Origin: an uncultured Prevotellaceae bacterium
GTDB lineage: Bacteria > Bacteroidota > Bacteroidia > Bacteroidales > Bacteroidaceae
Direction of reading: 5' to 3'
DNA: 64,000 nt
NCBI GenBank assembly: GCA_902776475.1
Contig: CACYQD010000011.1
Coordinates: forward strand, 124,001 to 188,000
Shown here piece by piece: positions 26,001 to 34,807 of the stretch; position 1 is the stretch's first letter, and each line of letters begins with the position of its first letter. The translations under genes and the position numbers were made by a program. The notes under the pieces were generated by a model. That model was given only the letters and a program-made list of their open reading frames with translations, made no database searches and was not told the DNA's origin.

Positions 26001-28606
26001 TCCAGATATGATTTGGTAAGAAGGTAAAAACGACGCAGGCGGTTCTCATTGCCGGAGAAGAAATTGCGTGCATCGGTCGACTGGATGCCATTGTCATTGT
26101 TCTCCGACCCGTTTTTTGTCACCCTTTTGTGTTTGCCATTGACGATGCGTGTCACCCGGATCACGCACATCAGTCCTCTGCCGCCCTGGTTGGCCCTCAC
26201 CGAACGGTAGGCGCTCGACGGCATGAGAGCCATGCAATAGAGACCGATGTCCAACCATCTCGGACCGCCCTTCACGCTCATCCATTCCGTCCGGGTGTAG
26301 TTGTCCGGCGTTCCCGTCTTGGAGAAGAGCAACAGGGTGTCGTTGATGTGCTCCTGGGCATTGAGATGTCTGACGGCGTCGTCCATAGGCCACAGGAGGC
26401 GCTTGTCTCTCGATGACTGGGCCTCATGCAGGGCCTGCAGCACGGCGTTCCAAGCCTGGTTGTCATACCCCATGGCCAGGTCTTCCATCTGCGGTTGACC
26501 ATCAATCCTGAGCAGAGAAGCCTTGACCTTGCGCTTGGTGAGCATACGGGTCCATGCCTCAGCCAATTTCAGACTGTTCCAGTCGTTGGTGCCCTGTCCC
26601 AGCACCCAGGTTGACAACTCATTGTATAAGGTCGCACCGGGATAAGCGAACTTGTCGTAATCGAAGAGCGTGGGTTCCGGACTCACATTGTCGAGACAGA
26701 AGCGGTCGGCGGGATTGAGCCTGAGGTTGTCCCAGGTGTAATACTCCATCTGGAGACTGTCGTGAGTCTCGTAATCCTTCGGTCCGGGTATGCTGTAGAG
26801 ATGGTCGAGGGTATGGATGAATCTCGAGCCCGACCAGGTGAAGGCATTGTTGTTGTCGAGGTGCACCTCATGGTTACGGAAAGAGAAGGGACTGCCCGAC
26901 GGTTGTCCGTAGTTGAGTGCCCTGGCTACCAGTGCGACGGGATAGACATCGTCGGAGATGGTGAAGAATTTCCGCATCGACTCACATCCGTTCCAGAATC
27001 CAGCGGCACTGCCCTTGGCCGACCAGGCAGAGGTCTCATGACCGTAAAACATGGCCTTGGCCTTCACTTTCTTGCCATCGCCGGGACGGGTGATGCGGTA
27101 GTCGCCCACGGTGGAGAGTCGCGCAAGTTCCGGTCGGGTAAGCACGGCGGCCAGTGCCACGAGCGGTTTGAAGGTGGACCCGATATACCGGTGTGTCAGT
27201 GCGGGATTCTTGCGGCTGATGGCCAGTGCCTCATCCACTTCACGGTCGGCCGACCGGTAATAAGGCGCTGCGATGACCATGCCAGTCGCCATGTCCATCA
27301 CGGTGAGCGACAGTTCCCATTGGTCATCGTCATAGAATTTCTCCCTGTTGCCCATGAGTTCGTGGGCGTAACTCTCCAACTCCCGTTCCATCACCATGGA
27401 GAGCATAGGGTCGATGCTCAGGTGGATGCTGTCCTTATAGACCGAATTGCGCAGCGCACCGGAAAGGCCCTGGACAATCTGCTGGGTGAAGCGGTCGGTC
27501 AGGACGGAGGGGATGGTATAGCGTGAACGGCCCTTGCTCGAACGGATGAGCGATGAGAGGGTGAGCATCGGATTGCGGCGGCTCACCACCAGTTCGCCCA
27601 ACGTCTCCGACTGTTGCTGGGCAGAGACAATCAGTTTGAGCTGATGATTGAGGGGAAACACCTCACCCTGTGAAGCTGCCGAAGTGGGCGGCACAGTCTT
27701 GAGTGCCCCCGACTCGCAATAAGGCTGGCACCAGCATCCCACACACCTCACGCGCAACCGGCCTCCGGTGAGGTAGTCGAGATAGACCCGGCGTCCCGTT
27801 GCCGACGGCAGGGTGACGCACAGTGTCGTCCGTCCCTCCTCATCGTTGGCAAAGAGCCGGTAGTAATCGATGGGCTGTCCTTCCTGCATCGTCAGAGTAT
27901 GCGAATTCTCGTCGAGCCGCACCACCTGTTCGTGTCCTCCTTGCAAAGCCCTGCTGCTGTCGGGCACCATGCGGATGGGTACCACCGACTTCCCCCAGGT
28001 GAGGAAACAATGCTCAGCCTCCGGAAAGAGAGCATTGTCTGCACAGGAAACGGTTCCTACCCAGGGGTCCTTGCTGAGCGCCACCTTGAAGAGGTGGGCC
28101 ATCACCTCTATCTTTCCGATCACGAGAGAATCGACCGCAGAAAAAGAGATGCGGAACACCCTTTCGCTGAGGTTCTCGCGCTGCTGTTCCAACAATTTGG
28201 GAAGGTTGCTGTTGTAATAGAAGTTCTTGTCATCCTCATCCTGAATCAGGTCGGCTTTGATGCCGACCAACCTGATGTCCGTTGCCCTGGCGCCCTCCAC
28301 GGCATCCTCGTCGTAGGGCAAGGCGAACTGCAGGGCGGGATAGCGCTCCTGCAAGGTGGTGATGGAATGCGGATGGATGTCGGAGTGCTCATCATTGCCC
28401 TGTTGCACAAGATGGCTGAGCAACAAATTGGCTTTCTTGACAAAGCCCTCGTCGTTGCTGGGCACATACACCTCCTTGGCCGCGGACTTGCCCACCTCGG
28501 TGCAGCGTTTCAAGGCTGTGAACAAGACCATGGTCAAGACAAAGCCGATCAGAACCAGTCTGACCAACATGCCATGATGCTCCATCCATTTTCTGTTGAA
28601 TTTCAT
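25997..28606 (-). CDS. Penicillin-binding-protein-like transpeptidase, divergent
   Basis: 869 residues with one N-terminal membrane anchor (about 13-32) and a periplasmic remainder. The C-terminal half has the penicilloyl-transferase frame: LSIDPMLSMVMERELESYA, LTVMDMATGMVIA, the catalytic SxxK as GSTFKP (Ser477, Lys480), WVLGQGTNDWNSLKLAEAW, and KTG as SKTGTPDNY (763-765). The second motif is SDD (551-553) where SxN is usual. The N-terminal 400 residues are not a recognised PBP dimerisation or glycosyltransferase domain and include a cysteine cluster (CVGCWCQPYC). Probably a peptidoglycan cross-linker or a binding-only derivative; its place among GTPases is atypical for cell-wall clusters. 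Confidence 0.82.
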   Translation of the reverse strand: MKFNRKWMEHHGMLVRLVLIGFVLTMVLFTALKRCTEVGKSAAKEVYVPSNDEGFVKKANLLLSHLVQQGNDEHSDIHPHSITTLQERYPALQFALPYDEDAVEGARATDIRLVGIKADLIQDEDDKNFYYNSNLPKLLEQQRENLSERVFRISFSAVDSLVIGKIEVMAHLFKVALSKDPWVGTVSCADNALFPEAEHCFLTWGKSVVPIRMVPDSSRALQGGHEQVVRLDENSHTLTMQEGQPIDYYRLFANDEEGRTTLCVTLPSATGRRVYLDYLTGGRLRVRCVGCWCQPYCESGALKTVPPTSAASQGEVFPLNHQLKLIVSAQQQSETLGELVVSRRNPMLTLSSLIRSSKGRSRYTIPSVLTDRFTQQIVQGLSGALRNSVYKDSIHLSIDPMLSMVMERELESYAHELMGNREKFYDDDQWELSLTVMDMATGMVIAAPYYRSADREVDEALAISRKNPALTHRYIGSTFKPLVALAAVLTRPELARLSTVGDYRITRPGDGKKVKAKAMFYGHETSAWSAKGSAAGFWNGCESMRKFFTISDDVYPVALVARALNYGQPSGSPFSFRNHEVHLDNNNAFTWSGSRFIHTLDHLYSIPGPKDYETHDSLQMEYYTWDNLRLNPADRFCLDNVSPEPTLFDYDKFAYPGATLYNELSTWVLGQGTNDWNSLKLAEAWTRMLTKRKVKASLLRIDGQPQMEDLAMGYDNQAWNAVLQALHEAQSSRDKRLLWPMDDAVRHLNAQEHINDTLLLFSKTGTPDNYTRTEWMSVKGGPRWLDIGLYCMALMPSSAYRSVRANQGGRGLMCVIRVTRIVNGKHKRVTKNGSENNDNGIQSTDARNFFSGNENRLRRFYLLTKSYLE

Positions 28607-28624
28607 ATCCTCATCATTTGGTTT

Positions 28625-29593
28625 CTATAGTATATGACAGCACACATACCCCAGAACTATCGACAAAACTGTCTCCAATATGTTTACAATACATCCTTTT
28701 CGTTTCACAGGCGTCTTTTGGGTGCGCTCTGCCTCAACGGGTACATCACCCGCTGTTGACGAGCCGGAAGAGACAGACGGGTCTGAGGTGAAAGGCTCAG
28801 TCTCACCGAGCCGGCGCAAGTCCTCCTCCGTGGGCAAGTCCTCATCTCCCTCCTGCGGCACCCATTCGGGTTGGGCGGCAGTCCAGTCCAGCACGCAGGC
28901 GCCACGAGCCGCATCGCCCCAGGCCTCGACAGGGTCATGGTGCACCACGACGTGGATGTCCGCCAACAAACCTTGAGCATCGCCCGACGAACTGTTGACC
29001 GAGAAAGCCATCGAAATCCAATCCCTCCATTGTAGGGGAAGATGATCGAACACACCGAGCAAAGACCTCAGCCGTGGAGACTGTCGGAGGTCATCGGCCA
29101 CCCGCAGTTCATCCTCTCCGACCCGGATGAACAACCTGCGATGACGAGCCAGGCTGTAGGCCACGTCATTCAGCAGTTGCCGCTCCACGACGGAAAGAGC
29201 CCTGGTGGCATTCGCCTTCACCATCTTATCGGGAGAGGCCTCGTAGCGTTTTTCCTCATAACGGCGCATCGCATCGAGCGACGGCAACAACGGCAAATAT
29301 CCGCCTGCGGCCACCAAGGCCGCAGAGTCAAACTCATACACCACCCGTGTGGCATAGTCACGCACACCACCACCAAAGGAGGTGTGTGAACCTTGCACAT
29401 GGACAATGGTATGCTGTCCGGCGGCGGGATGAAGGAGATACCATGAGGCATGCTTGGGTCCGTCGCCCGCCATCATGCGGCAGAGCGCCTCAGCGCCGCT
29501 GCTCACGCCAGGGGTGAAAGACAGCGTCGTATCCCCCGGTTCATTGACCAGCGACCCCATCACCAGATGTTCTATCCTCATGCCCTCTTCCAT
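28625..29593 (-). CDS. Tail-anchored GAP1-N-like GTPase-associated protein (tentative)
   Basis: 322 residues. The N-terminus (MRIEHLVMGSL ... FTPGVSSGAEALCRMM ... YLLHP ... VVYEFDSAALVAAGGYLP) resembles in order the GAP1-N domains described with bacterial DO-type GTPases; this match is from memory and weak. The C-terminal 20 residues (IVNILETVLSIVLGYVCCHIL) are a membrane tail, preceded by a basic stretch (KTPVKRKG), so the domain faces the cytoplasm. It is sandwiched between the PBP-like gene and a P-loop protein with gaps of 18 and 12 bases. Confidence 0.6.
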   Translation of the reverse strand: MEEGMRIEHLVMGSLVNEPGDTTLSFTPGVSSGAEALCRMMAGDGPKHASWYLLHPAAGQHTIVHVQGSHTSFGGGVRDYATRVVYEFDSAALVAAGGYLPLLPSLDAMRRYEEKRYEASPDKMVKANATRALSVVERQLLNDVAYSLARHRRLFIRVGEDELRVADDLRQSPRLRSLLGVFDHLPLQWRDWISMAFSVNSSSGDAQGLLADIHVVVHHDPVEAWGDAARGACVLDWTAAQPEWVPQEGDEDLPTEEDLRRLGETEPFTSDPSVSSGSSTAGDVPVEAERTQKTPVKRKGCIVNILETVLSIVLGYVCCHIL

Positions 29594-29605
29594 ATCCCCT
29601 ACCTC

Positions 29606-31318
29606 CTATGCCTGGTCATGAACATGGTCAAGCACATAACCGAAACAGTTGTATTTCTCACTGATCTTGGCACCATGAGCGAGAAGGATGTCCGTGGTCA
29701 GTTGCAGCGCGCCGAAACCGGCGCGGTGGTTATAGTGACTCGCATCACCCTCGAAGAGCGTGGGGTCATCGGCACAATGGCCACAGATATGAAACTCGTT
29801 GTCGATGGGTGTGGCGATGAAATAGACATGCGGGGGCAGGTTGAGCAACCGGCGCTCATCCCGCTTCTCCGGGTCATCGGCCACCTGCGAGTCGTCGAGA
29901 TGGCAGAAGTCATCCACCCTGCGCCGCACATGTTCGCTGAGGTCATAAGCCGAGAGCATGACATATTCTTCCGGACGTTTGAAAAACAGGTCCACATCAG
30001 CAGCGAAACGGCGGTAATGGCCATCGAGGAGCGACACCAACTGGCTTTTGTCCTCTGTGGTTTCCTCCTCTTCATCCACATCCCATTCCCTTTTCGTCAA
30101 CCAGTCCATCATCCGTTCGGGGGAACTGAATGGCACTGTATAAGTGGCGGGAACGGTACCGTCGGCCAACAAACCATGTTCACAAGCCTGGCGGAACAGT
30201 ACGAGGAAGTGGGAATAGACCAGGTTGAGGTCTTGTTCGGAACACTGATAGACCTCACGCCATTTCTCCTCCCTCATCACGGCATCGATGCCCTTCATGG
30301 CCAGATACCACTTCTTGGCAGGAGCATCCTTGTAGTTGGTCAGGTTTCTGAGCACCTGCATCATCGTTGTAAACCGATCGTTGATAGTCTCTTTCTCTTC
30401 ACTGATGACAGGCATGCAGCACTTGTCGCACACCACCACATCCGTAGCGAAGAAGGTATTGTAGTGAAAGAAGAAATGGTTCTTGTATTCATTCTGAAAC
30501 AGCGACTTGCCCGACCCCGAAGCCGCAGCCTTGAGTTTCTGCGGAAGCACGTCATCGATCTTGAGCAGTTCCCAGGCCTCGATGATGGCATTGATAACAC
30601 TGTCGACATCACAGTGCAGGAAGTCGAGGAACAAATCGGCGCCGCTGATCTTCCGTTGCCGGCCCTCGTGGAAGTCCTGTCTCTCGTAATAAGCCTTCCT
30701 GGCCGATGTGCCGACATACACTTGTCCCTGGGCATCAGCAGCGAGTCTTCCCCCGTTGGAAAAGCTCAGTTTGCCGCCCAGTCCGCTGACGGCCATGTTG
30801 CTGGTTTCCGAATGGACGAGTTCAATGATTCTCACCGTCTTGTGGGTCTTGGGGTTATCCCAGTCGGTGGCCAGGAAAAGTCTGTTGCGGCAAGCCATCA
30901 GGGCCTTCATCACCGCACGGAACATGCTCATCGACTCCGGTGTCATCACCTCACCGGGGATATCGGTAAACTGGATGGTCATCCGGTTGCCCAGGTTGTC
31001 GATGAAACGAGAACAATAGATATCCTCCTGCCGGCAGGCATGGATCAGGGTCTTGTCGATACCTCCATTGTGCTTCTGGTTCTCGATAAGATCGTAGGCG
31101 TCACGGTGCAGCGTACCGTCATTGTACTTGTCGTCACGCCTGCAACCCAGTTTCTCCAACGAACCGATGATGTCGCACAACAGGTAGGTCTTGCCGCATC
31201 CTGTGGGTCCCACTACGGCAAGCCTCATCACTTTCTTCTCCCTGGGACGGGTGAAACGTTCCTTCAACGCCAGGTAAAGCCTGACGAAAAACCCGATGAT
31301 ATCATTGATTATTCTCAT
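29606..31318 (-). CDS. P-loop GTPase-like protein (third NTPase of the operon)
   Basis: 570 residues. An amphipathic N-terminal helix (NDIIGFFVRLYLALKERF) may touch the membrane. Walker A is GPTGCGKT (37-44) and the switch II/Walker B is DIPGE (119-123), matching the DxxGE form of the other two GTPases in the operon. No clear TKxD G4 motif is visible; ATDWDNPK is at about the expected place. Two CxxC pairs (CDKC and CGHC) could bind zinc. It is not closely similar to the paralogous pair. The ATG overlaps the preceding stop. Confidence 0.75.
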   Translation of the reverse strand: MRIINDIIGFFVRLYLALKERFTRPREKKVMRLAVVGPTGCGKTYLLCDIIGSLEKLGCRRDDKYNDGTLHRDAYDLIENQKHNGGIDKTLIHACRQEDIYCSRFIDNLGNRMTIQFTDIPGEVMTPESMSMFRAVMKALMACRNRLFLATDWDNPKTHKTVRIIELVHSETSNMAVSGLGGKLSFSNGGRLAADAQGQVYVGTSARKAYYERQDFHEGRQRKISGADLFLDFLHCDVDSVINAIIEAWELLKIDDVLPQKLKAAASGSGKSLFQNEYKNHFFFHYNTFFATDVVVCDKCCMPVISEEKETINDRFTTMMQVLRNLTNYKDAPAKKWYLAMKGIDAVMREEKWREVYQCSEQDLNLVYSHFLVLFRQACEHGLLADGTVPATYTVPFSSPERMMDWLTKREWDVDEEEETTEDKSQLVSLLDGHYRRFAADVDLFFKRPEEYVMLSAYDLSEHVRRRVDDFCHLDDSQVADDPEKRDERRLLNLPPHVYFIATPIDNEFHICGHCADDPTLFEGDASHYNHRAGFGALQLTTDILLAHGAKISEKYNCFGYVLDHVHDQA

Positions 31319-34128
31319 AGTCTTGATTGATTTGTCCTGACCTGCTTGTCTCTTCGCAAGGATACGGCCGTCATGAAAGCAAGGAGAATCGCACTCTCGA
31401 GGATCTCACCCACGGAATCGACACCGAAACCAGGATTCAACCTTCCCGTAAACGGGAAACGCCCGACATACGACCCGTAGAGGTAGCAGGAAGTACCCAC
31501 CCACATCAATACGGCCAGCAACCGCCACAGCATCCGCACGTCGATCTCCACCCCTCTCTCCAACTGTCTTTTGGCAGGCAGACAATAACCCACCACCGAG
31601 ACGAGAAGCAACACCAACAGTCCGAAATAAACCACATAGGCAGCCCATCCATAGGTGCCGAAAAAAGCCACGGGCACCGCCACGTCGTTGAGCACCACAG
31701 GCGACTGTCCGGTGGATACTGACGGATGGAGGACATGCCGCTCCGGAGAGAGCGGGTCACGGCCATCGGCGTTGAACATGCTGTGAACCATCACCATCAT
31801 GAACTCCGTGTCGCTGACGGCATAGCGGTAACCGCTGTTGCGGTAGTCGTCAAACTGCGAGGCCATCTCAAACCGGCGCGGCGACCTGTCGTAATCGACA
31901 TTCTCGACATCAAGCAGCAGCGTCATGATCTTCGGCACGGCAAAGACAGCAAAGAGCATCATCATACCCATCAATATGTTCATAATCTTGCGCTCCTTGG
32001 CATCATTCGACAGATCGGCGGACGACGGGGAATGGTCGTATTTCGACACGATGACATACAGCAGCACCACGAGACTCACCAGACCGAGGCAGTTGGTGAA
32101 ATAACCCTTGTCGGCCGTGGACGGCGCCACTGCGGCGATGAGCAGCATCGCAGCGACACCCACAGAGGTGAGGAATGCCCACACCCGGTTGTGGACGAAG
32201 TCCACGCGCATCAGCGCATAGCCCATGCCCAGGATGACCAGGAGTGAGATCGGTGCTGAGGAGAAATTGCCGGGAATCAAGGTGGCCAGAACCACCAGTA
32301 TGGCAAAGGCTAATGCCACGACCAGCGCCACCCAGTTGCTGGCACGTCCAGAAGACCACCACCGGTTTTTCCTGTTGTGCTGAAGAACCCTGTCACGCTC
32401 TTCCCGACGGCCTTTGCTCTGCCACTGTTTCAGCGTGGCTCTGACATTATGAGCCAACAGCAGCAGGATAGTCAACAGGTTGAACAGCAGCAAAGTATAG
32501 GGGATGCTGCGGTGGAGGTCGTTGATTCCGTTTTTCTTTGTCCAGGCAAAGGGATTGTAGGAGAAGACCTCTCCTGGCAGATACGATGCCAATACCTCAC
32601 GGCTGAAACCACGGTCCATCACCTTCAGGGCGAAGAAGCACAGAGTCACTCCAAACACGGCCACCAGCAGAGCCGCCCACTTGCGCCATCCGATGTGTCC
32701 GCGCGGGCTTTCGCCAGCCTGGAGAAAATCATAATTGACCAAGACCGACAATGAGAAAAGGAGCATGAGCAAGAGTCCGCTATCAACCACCACCACCCCG
32801 GTGAGTTTCTCAAAATAAGGAGCGGTCCAGGAGAGTTTGACCGCAATCATCACCTTGCAGATGCAGTAGATCAAGGCGATGGCAGACACCATGCGGAACA
32901 TGCGGGGCAGGTCTTCCGCCCACAAGGTCATCCCCCGGATGTTCTTCCCCTCCACATCCATCAGTTTGGGATAAGCGAAGAAGATGAGCAGGAAAATCAC
33001 CAGAGGCAGCCAGAGATAGGAACAAAGCAGTCCCATGCCGATGACCGCTGTGTGCAGATGCAGGCGCGCCTGTCCCATGGTCACCTCGACGGGCGACAAC
33101 CGGGGCACCAGGCTCCATCCAGACTTCACCCGCTGTCCGGCTACGAGCAAACTATCGCCCGCGACCGTCAGATGGCACACCTCCTCGCTCACTTTCCTGG
33201 AGAACTGCGGGATATAAACACTCTGACCCACGGGCAGCGACCCGTCGGTCTGTTGCAAGGTCAGCGTACTGGTCTTTCCCTCTGTCATCTCCCGCAGGAT
33301 ACCGCAATCCTCAGAATAGGTCAGAGGCTTGGGATAACGGACGGTGAACCATCCGTCCTCCTCCCGGATCATGGCATGTCCTGCTTCCCATGCAGTAGTC
33401 TGGAGAACAGGTTTGGCCAGGTAACTGACATCGCCGATGCGGAACAGTTTTTTGCTGTCCGACATCAGACTGTATTCCATCAGACGGTAGAACTGCACCT
33501 TGCAGCAGTTGGCTACCGAATCGGCCGTGGCATAGCCGATGGAGGTCCCGTCACCCTCGATGGTCGTATGACGGTCGAGGATGACGAGCTGCCACGCCCC
33601 CAAAGAACCCCAATGGCTCTTGGAGCGGTATAAAAACGAACGAATCTCTCTTCTCTCCCGGAAATCCCCTTGGTCGCCGCCAGTTTCCTGACGCCGCTTC
33701 TCCAAGGCATTGCGCAGCATCACATACTGCGACTCATGTCCTGAGAGCAAGGCATCCAACTCCCTTACCGGCAATGCGGTGCGCTGTCTGCCCGTGCCCA
33801 CCACGATGGTCTGTGACTCCGACAGTTTATGCGCATTGGGATTCTCGCCGTTGATATGGAAATAACACAGCGAGTCCGACCTCAGCCAACGGTCGTTGAC
33901 CTGCCAGGAGAACCCTCCGGCCGTGCGACGGATGGTGAGGAAGTCGTGAGGCACCTTGTCGAAGCAGATGTCAGACGCCCGTCCCACGGTGACCCCCTCC
34001 GGTGCGTGGAGGTCAAATCCATCGATGGAGACCACCACACGCTCCCTCACACAGGAGAGCATGCACAAGCAGAGCACCGCCAGGAGCGCACATCCGCCCA
34101 GGACCAATCGATAGAGAGATTCCTTCAT
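31315..34128 (-). CDS. Polytopic SEDS (FtsW/RodA)-like protein with FHA-like N-terminus
   Basis: 937 residues. A signal-anchor or lipobox-like start (ALLAVLCLCMLSC) is followed by a region (about 31-110) with the FHA pattern: VTVGRASDICFDKV, an FxW strand, then HINGENPN. A long extracytoplasmic part reaches residue 355, then roughly ten or more membrane segments. The last quarter recalls SEDS glycosyltransferases: YAVSDTEFMMVMVHSMF (compare TDF...EE), FFGTYGWAAYVVYF, and FPFTGRLNPGFGVDSVGEILES (compare PFTG..P..S.G.SS). The match is divergent and the catalytic Asp is not certain. Pairing with a PBP-like gene strengthens the SEDS reading. Confidence 0.65.
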   Translation of the reverse strand: MKESLYRLVLGGCALLAVLCLCMLSCVRERVVVSIDGFDLHAPEGVTVGRASDICFDKVPHDFLTIRRTAGGFSWQVNDRWLRSDSLCYFHINGENPNAHKLSESQTIVVGTGRQRTALPVRELDALLSGHESQYVMLRNALEKRRQETGGDQGDFRERREIRSFLYRSKSHWGSLGAWQLVILDRHTTIEGDGTSIGYATADSVANCCKVQFYRLMEYSLMSDSKKLFRIGDVSYLAKPVLQTTAWEAGHAMIREEDGWFTVRYPKPLTYSEDCGILREMTEGKTSTLTLQQTDGSLPVGQSVYIPQFSRKVSEEVCHLTVAGDSLLVAGQRVKSGWSLVPRLSPVEVTMGQARLHLHTAVIGMGLLCSYLWLPLVIFLLIFFAYPKLMDVEGKNIRGMTLWAEDLPRMFRMVSAIALIYCICKVMIAVKLSWTAPYFEKLTGVVVVDSGLLLMLLFSLSVLVNYDFLQAGESPRGHIGWRKWAALLVAVFGVTLCFFALKVMDRGFSREVLASYLPGEVFSYNPFAWTKKNGINDLHRSIPYTLLLFNLLTILLLLAHNVRATLKQWQSKGRREERDRVLQHNRKNRWWSSGRASNWVALVVALAFAILVVLATLIPGNFSSAPISLLVILGMGYALMRVDFVHNRVWAFLTSVGVAAMLLIAAVAPSTADKGYFTNCLGLVSLVVLLYVIVSKYDHSPSSADLSNDAKERKIMNILMGMMMLFAVFAVPKIMTLLLDVENVDYDRSPRRFEMASQFDDYRNSGYRYAVSDTEFMMVMVHSMFNADGRDPLSPERHVLHPSVSTGQSPVVLNDVAVPVAFFGTYGWAAYVVYFGLLVLLLVSVVGYCLPAKRQLERGVEIDVRMLWRLLAVLMWVGTSCYLYGSYVGRFPFTGRLNPGFGVDSVGEILESAILLAFMTAVSLRRDKQVRTNQSRL

Positions 34129-34140
34129 TGCAAAAATGGT

Positions 34141-34647
34141 TTAGAAAACTGGCGACTCCATCTTGACCACCTTGTTGGCGCTGATGTAGCCGCGGAACTT
34201 GCCTTTCTGGGTATAGACCTTCAGCCAACTGGCATCCGATCCGCTGTTGATAAGGATATATCCTCCGTCGCGCACCTTTCCGACAATGGCATATTTGGTA
34301 CCCGGACCCTTGCGGATGTTGGTATAGCCGTCTTCGTCCTTCACCATGGCCACTTCCTTGAGTTCACCCATACGCGGAGGCGTCACAATCTTGTTGGCAG
34401 ACATATATCCCAGGAAATCGGGTTCCGAACCATCGGTATAGACGGTGAACACCTTGTGCCATCCTGTGCCCGTGGACTTATAGCTCACGAACATGCCGTC
34501 GGGAATCTGGTCTACAATCTCATACTTAGTACCCGGACCCTTGCGCACGTTGGTGTAACCATCCTCGTCTTTCACCAGTCCCCACTTCTGTGCCATACAC
34601 GGGATTCCGATCACCATGGCAAGCACCAATGTCAATAGCTTTTTCAT
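34141..34647 (-). CDS. Secreted protein with two SH3b domains, first gene of the operon
   Basis: 168 residues from MKKLLTLVLAMVIGIPCMAQ at 34647, a standard signal peptide. Two SH3b repeats follow: KDEDGYTNVRKGPGTKYEIV ... WHKVFT ... GYMSANKIV and KDEDGYTNIRKGPGTKYAIV ... WLKVYT ... GYISANKVV. SH3b domains bind peptidoglycan peptides in many secreted proteins. It ends 12 bases before the SEDS-like gene, so it leads the operon and probably provides the wall-binding part. Confidence 0.8.
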   Translation of the reverse strand: MKKLLTLVLAMVIGIPCMAQKWGLVKDEDGYTNVRKGPGTKYEIVDQIPDGMFVSYKSTGTGWHKVFTVYTDGSEPDFLGYMSANKIVTPPRMGELKEVAMVKDEDGYTNIRKGPGTKYAIVGKVRDGGYILINSGSDASWLKVYTQKGKFRGYISANKVVKMESPVF

Positions 34648-34718
34648 TTCTTGCATTTTTTTAAAGGTTAAACATTCAAAAGCCACCACCCTCGCGGATG
34701 ATGTGCACATACAGATAG

Positions 34719-34726
34719 CAAAGTTA
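34719..34726 (-). promoter_or_regulatory. -7 box of the GTPase/PBP operon
   Basis: TAACTTTG on the minus strand, about 70 bases upstream of the SH3b gene start. The TTTG element at the normal distance is not clear (T-rich sequence lies there). No other promoter of this type was seen in the operon's very short gaps, so this is likely the main one for all nine genes. Confidence 0.55.
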
Positions 34727-34807
34727 CTAATAAAGAAAGCAAAAAAGGGTGTTTTATATCACTTTTCACAAAAAATAATGATTTTTCAAGGTAAAAAGCG
34801 CACCTTT

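Noticed and set aside
30507-30560. Second Walker-A-like GSGKS in the 570-residue protein
   Set aside because: It is not preceded by a hydrophobic strand and no matching Walker B follows; probably chance.
29450-31330. 626-codon open frame on the plus strand
   Set aside because: It is antisense to two well-supported operon genes, shows no family motif, and such long shadows are common in GC-rich coding regions.
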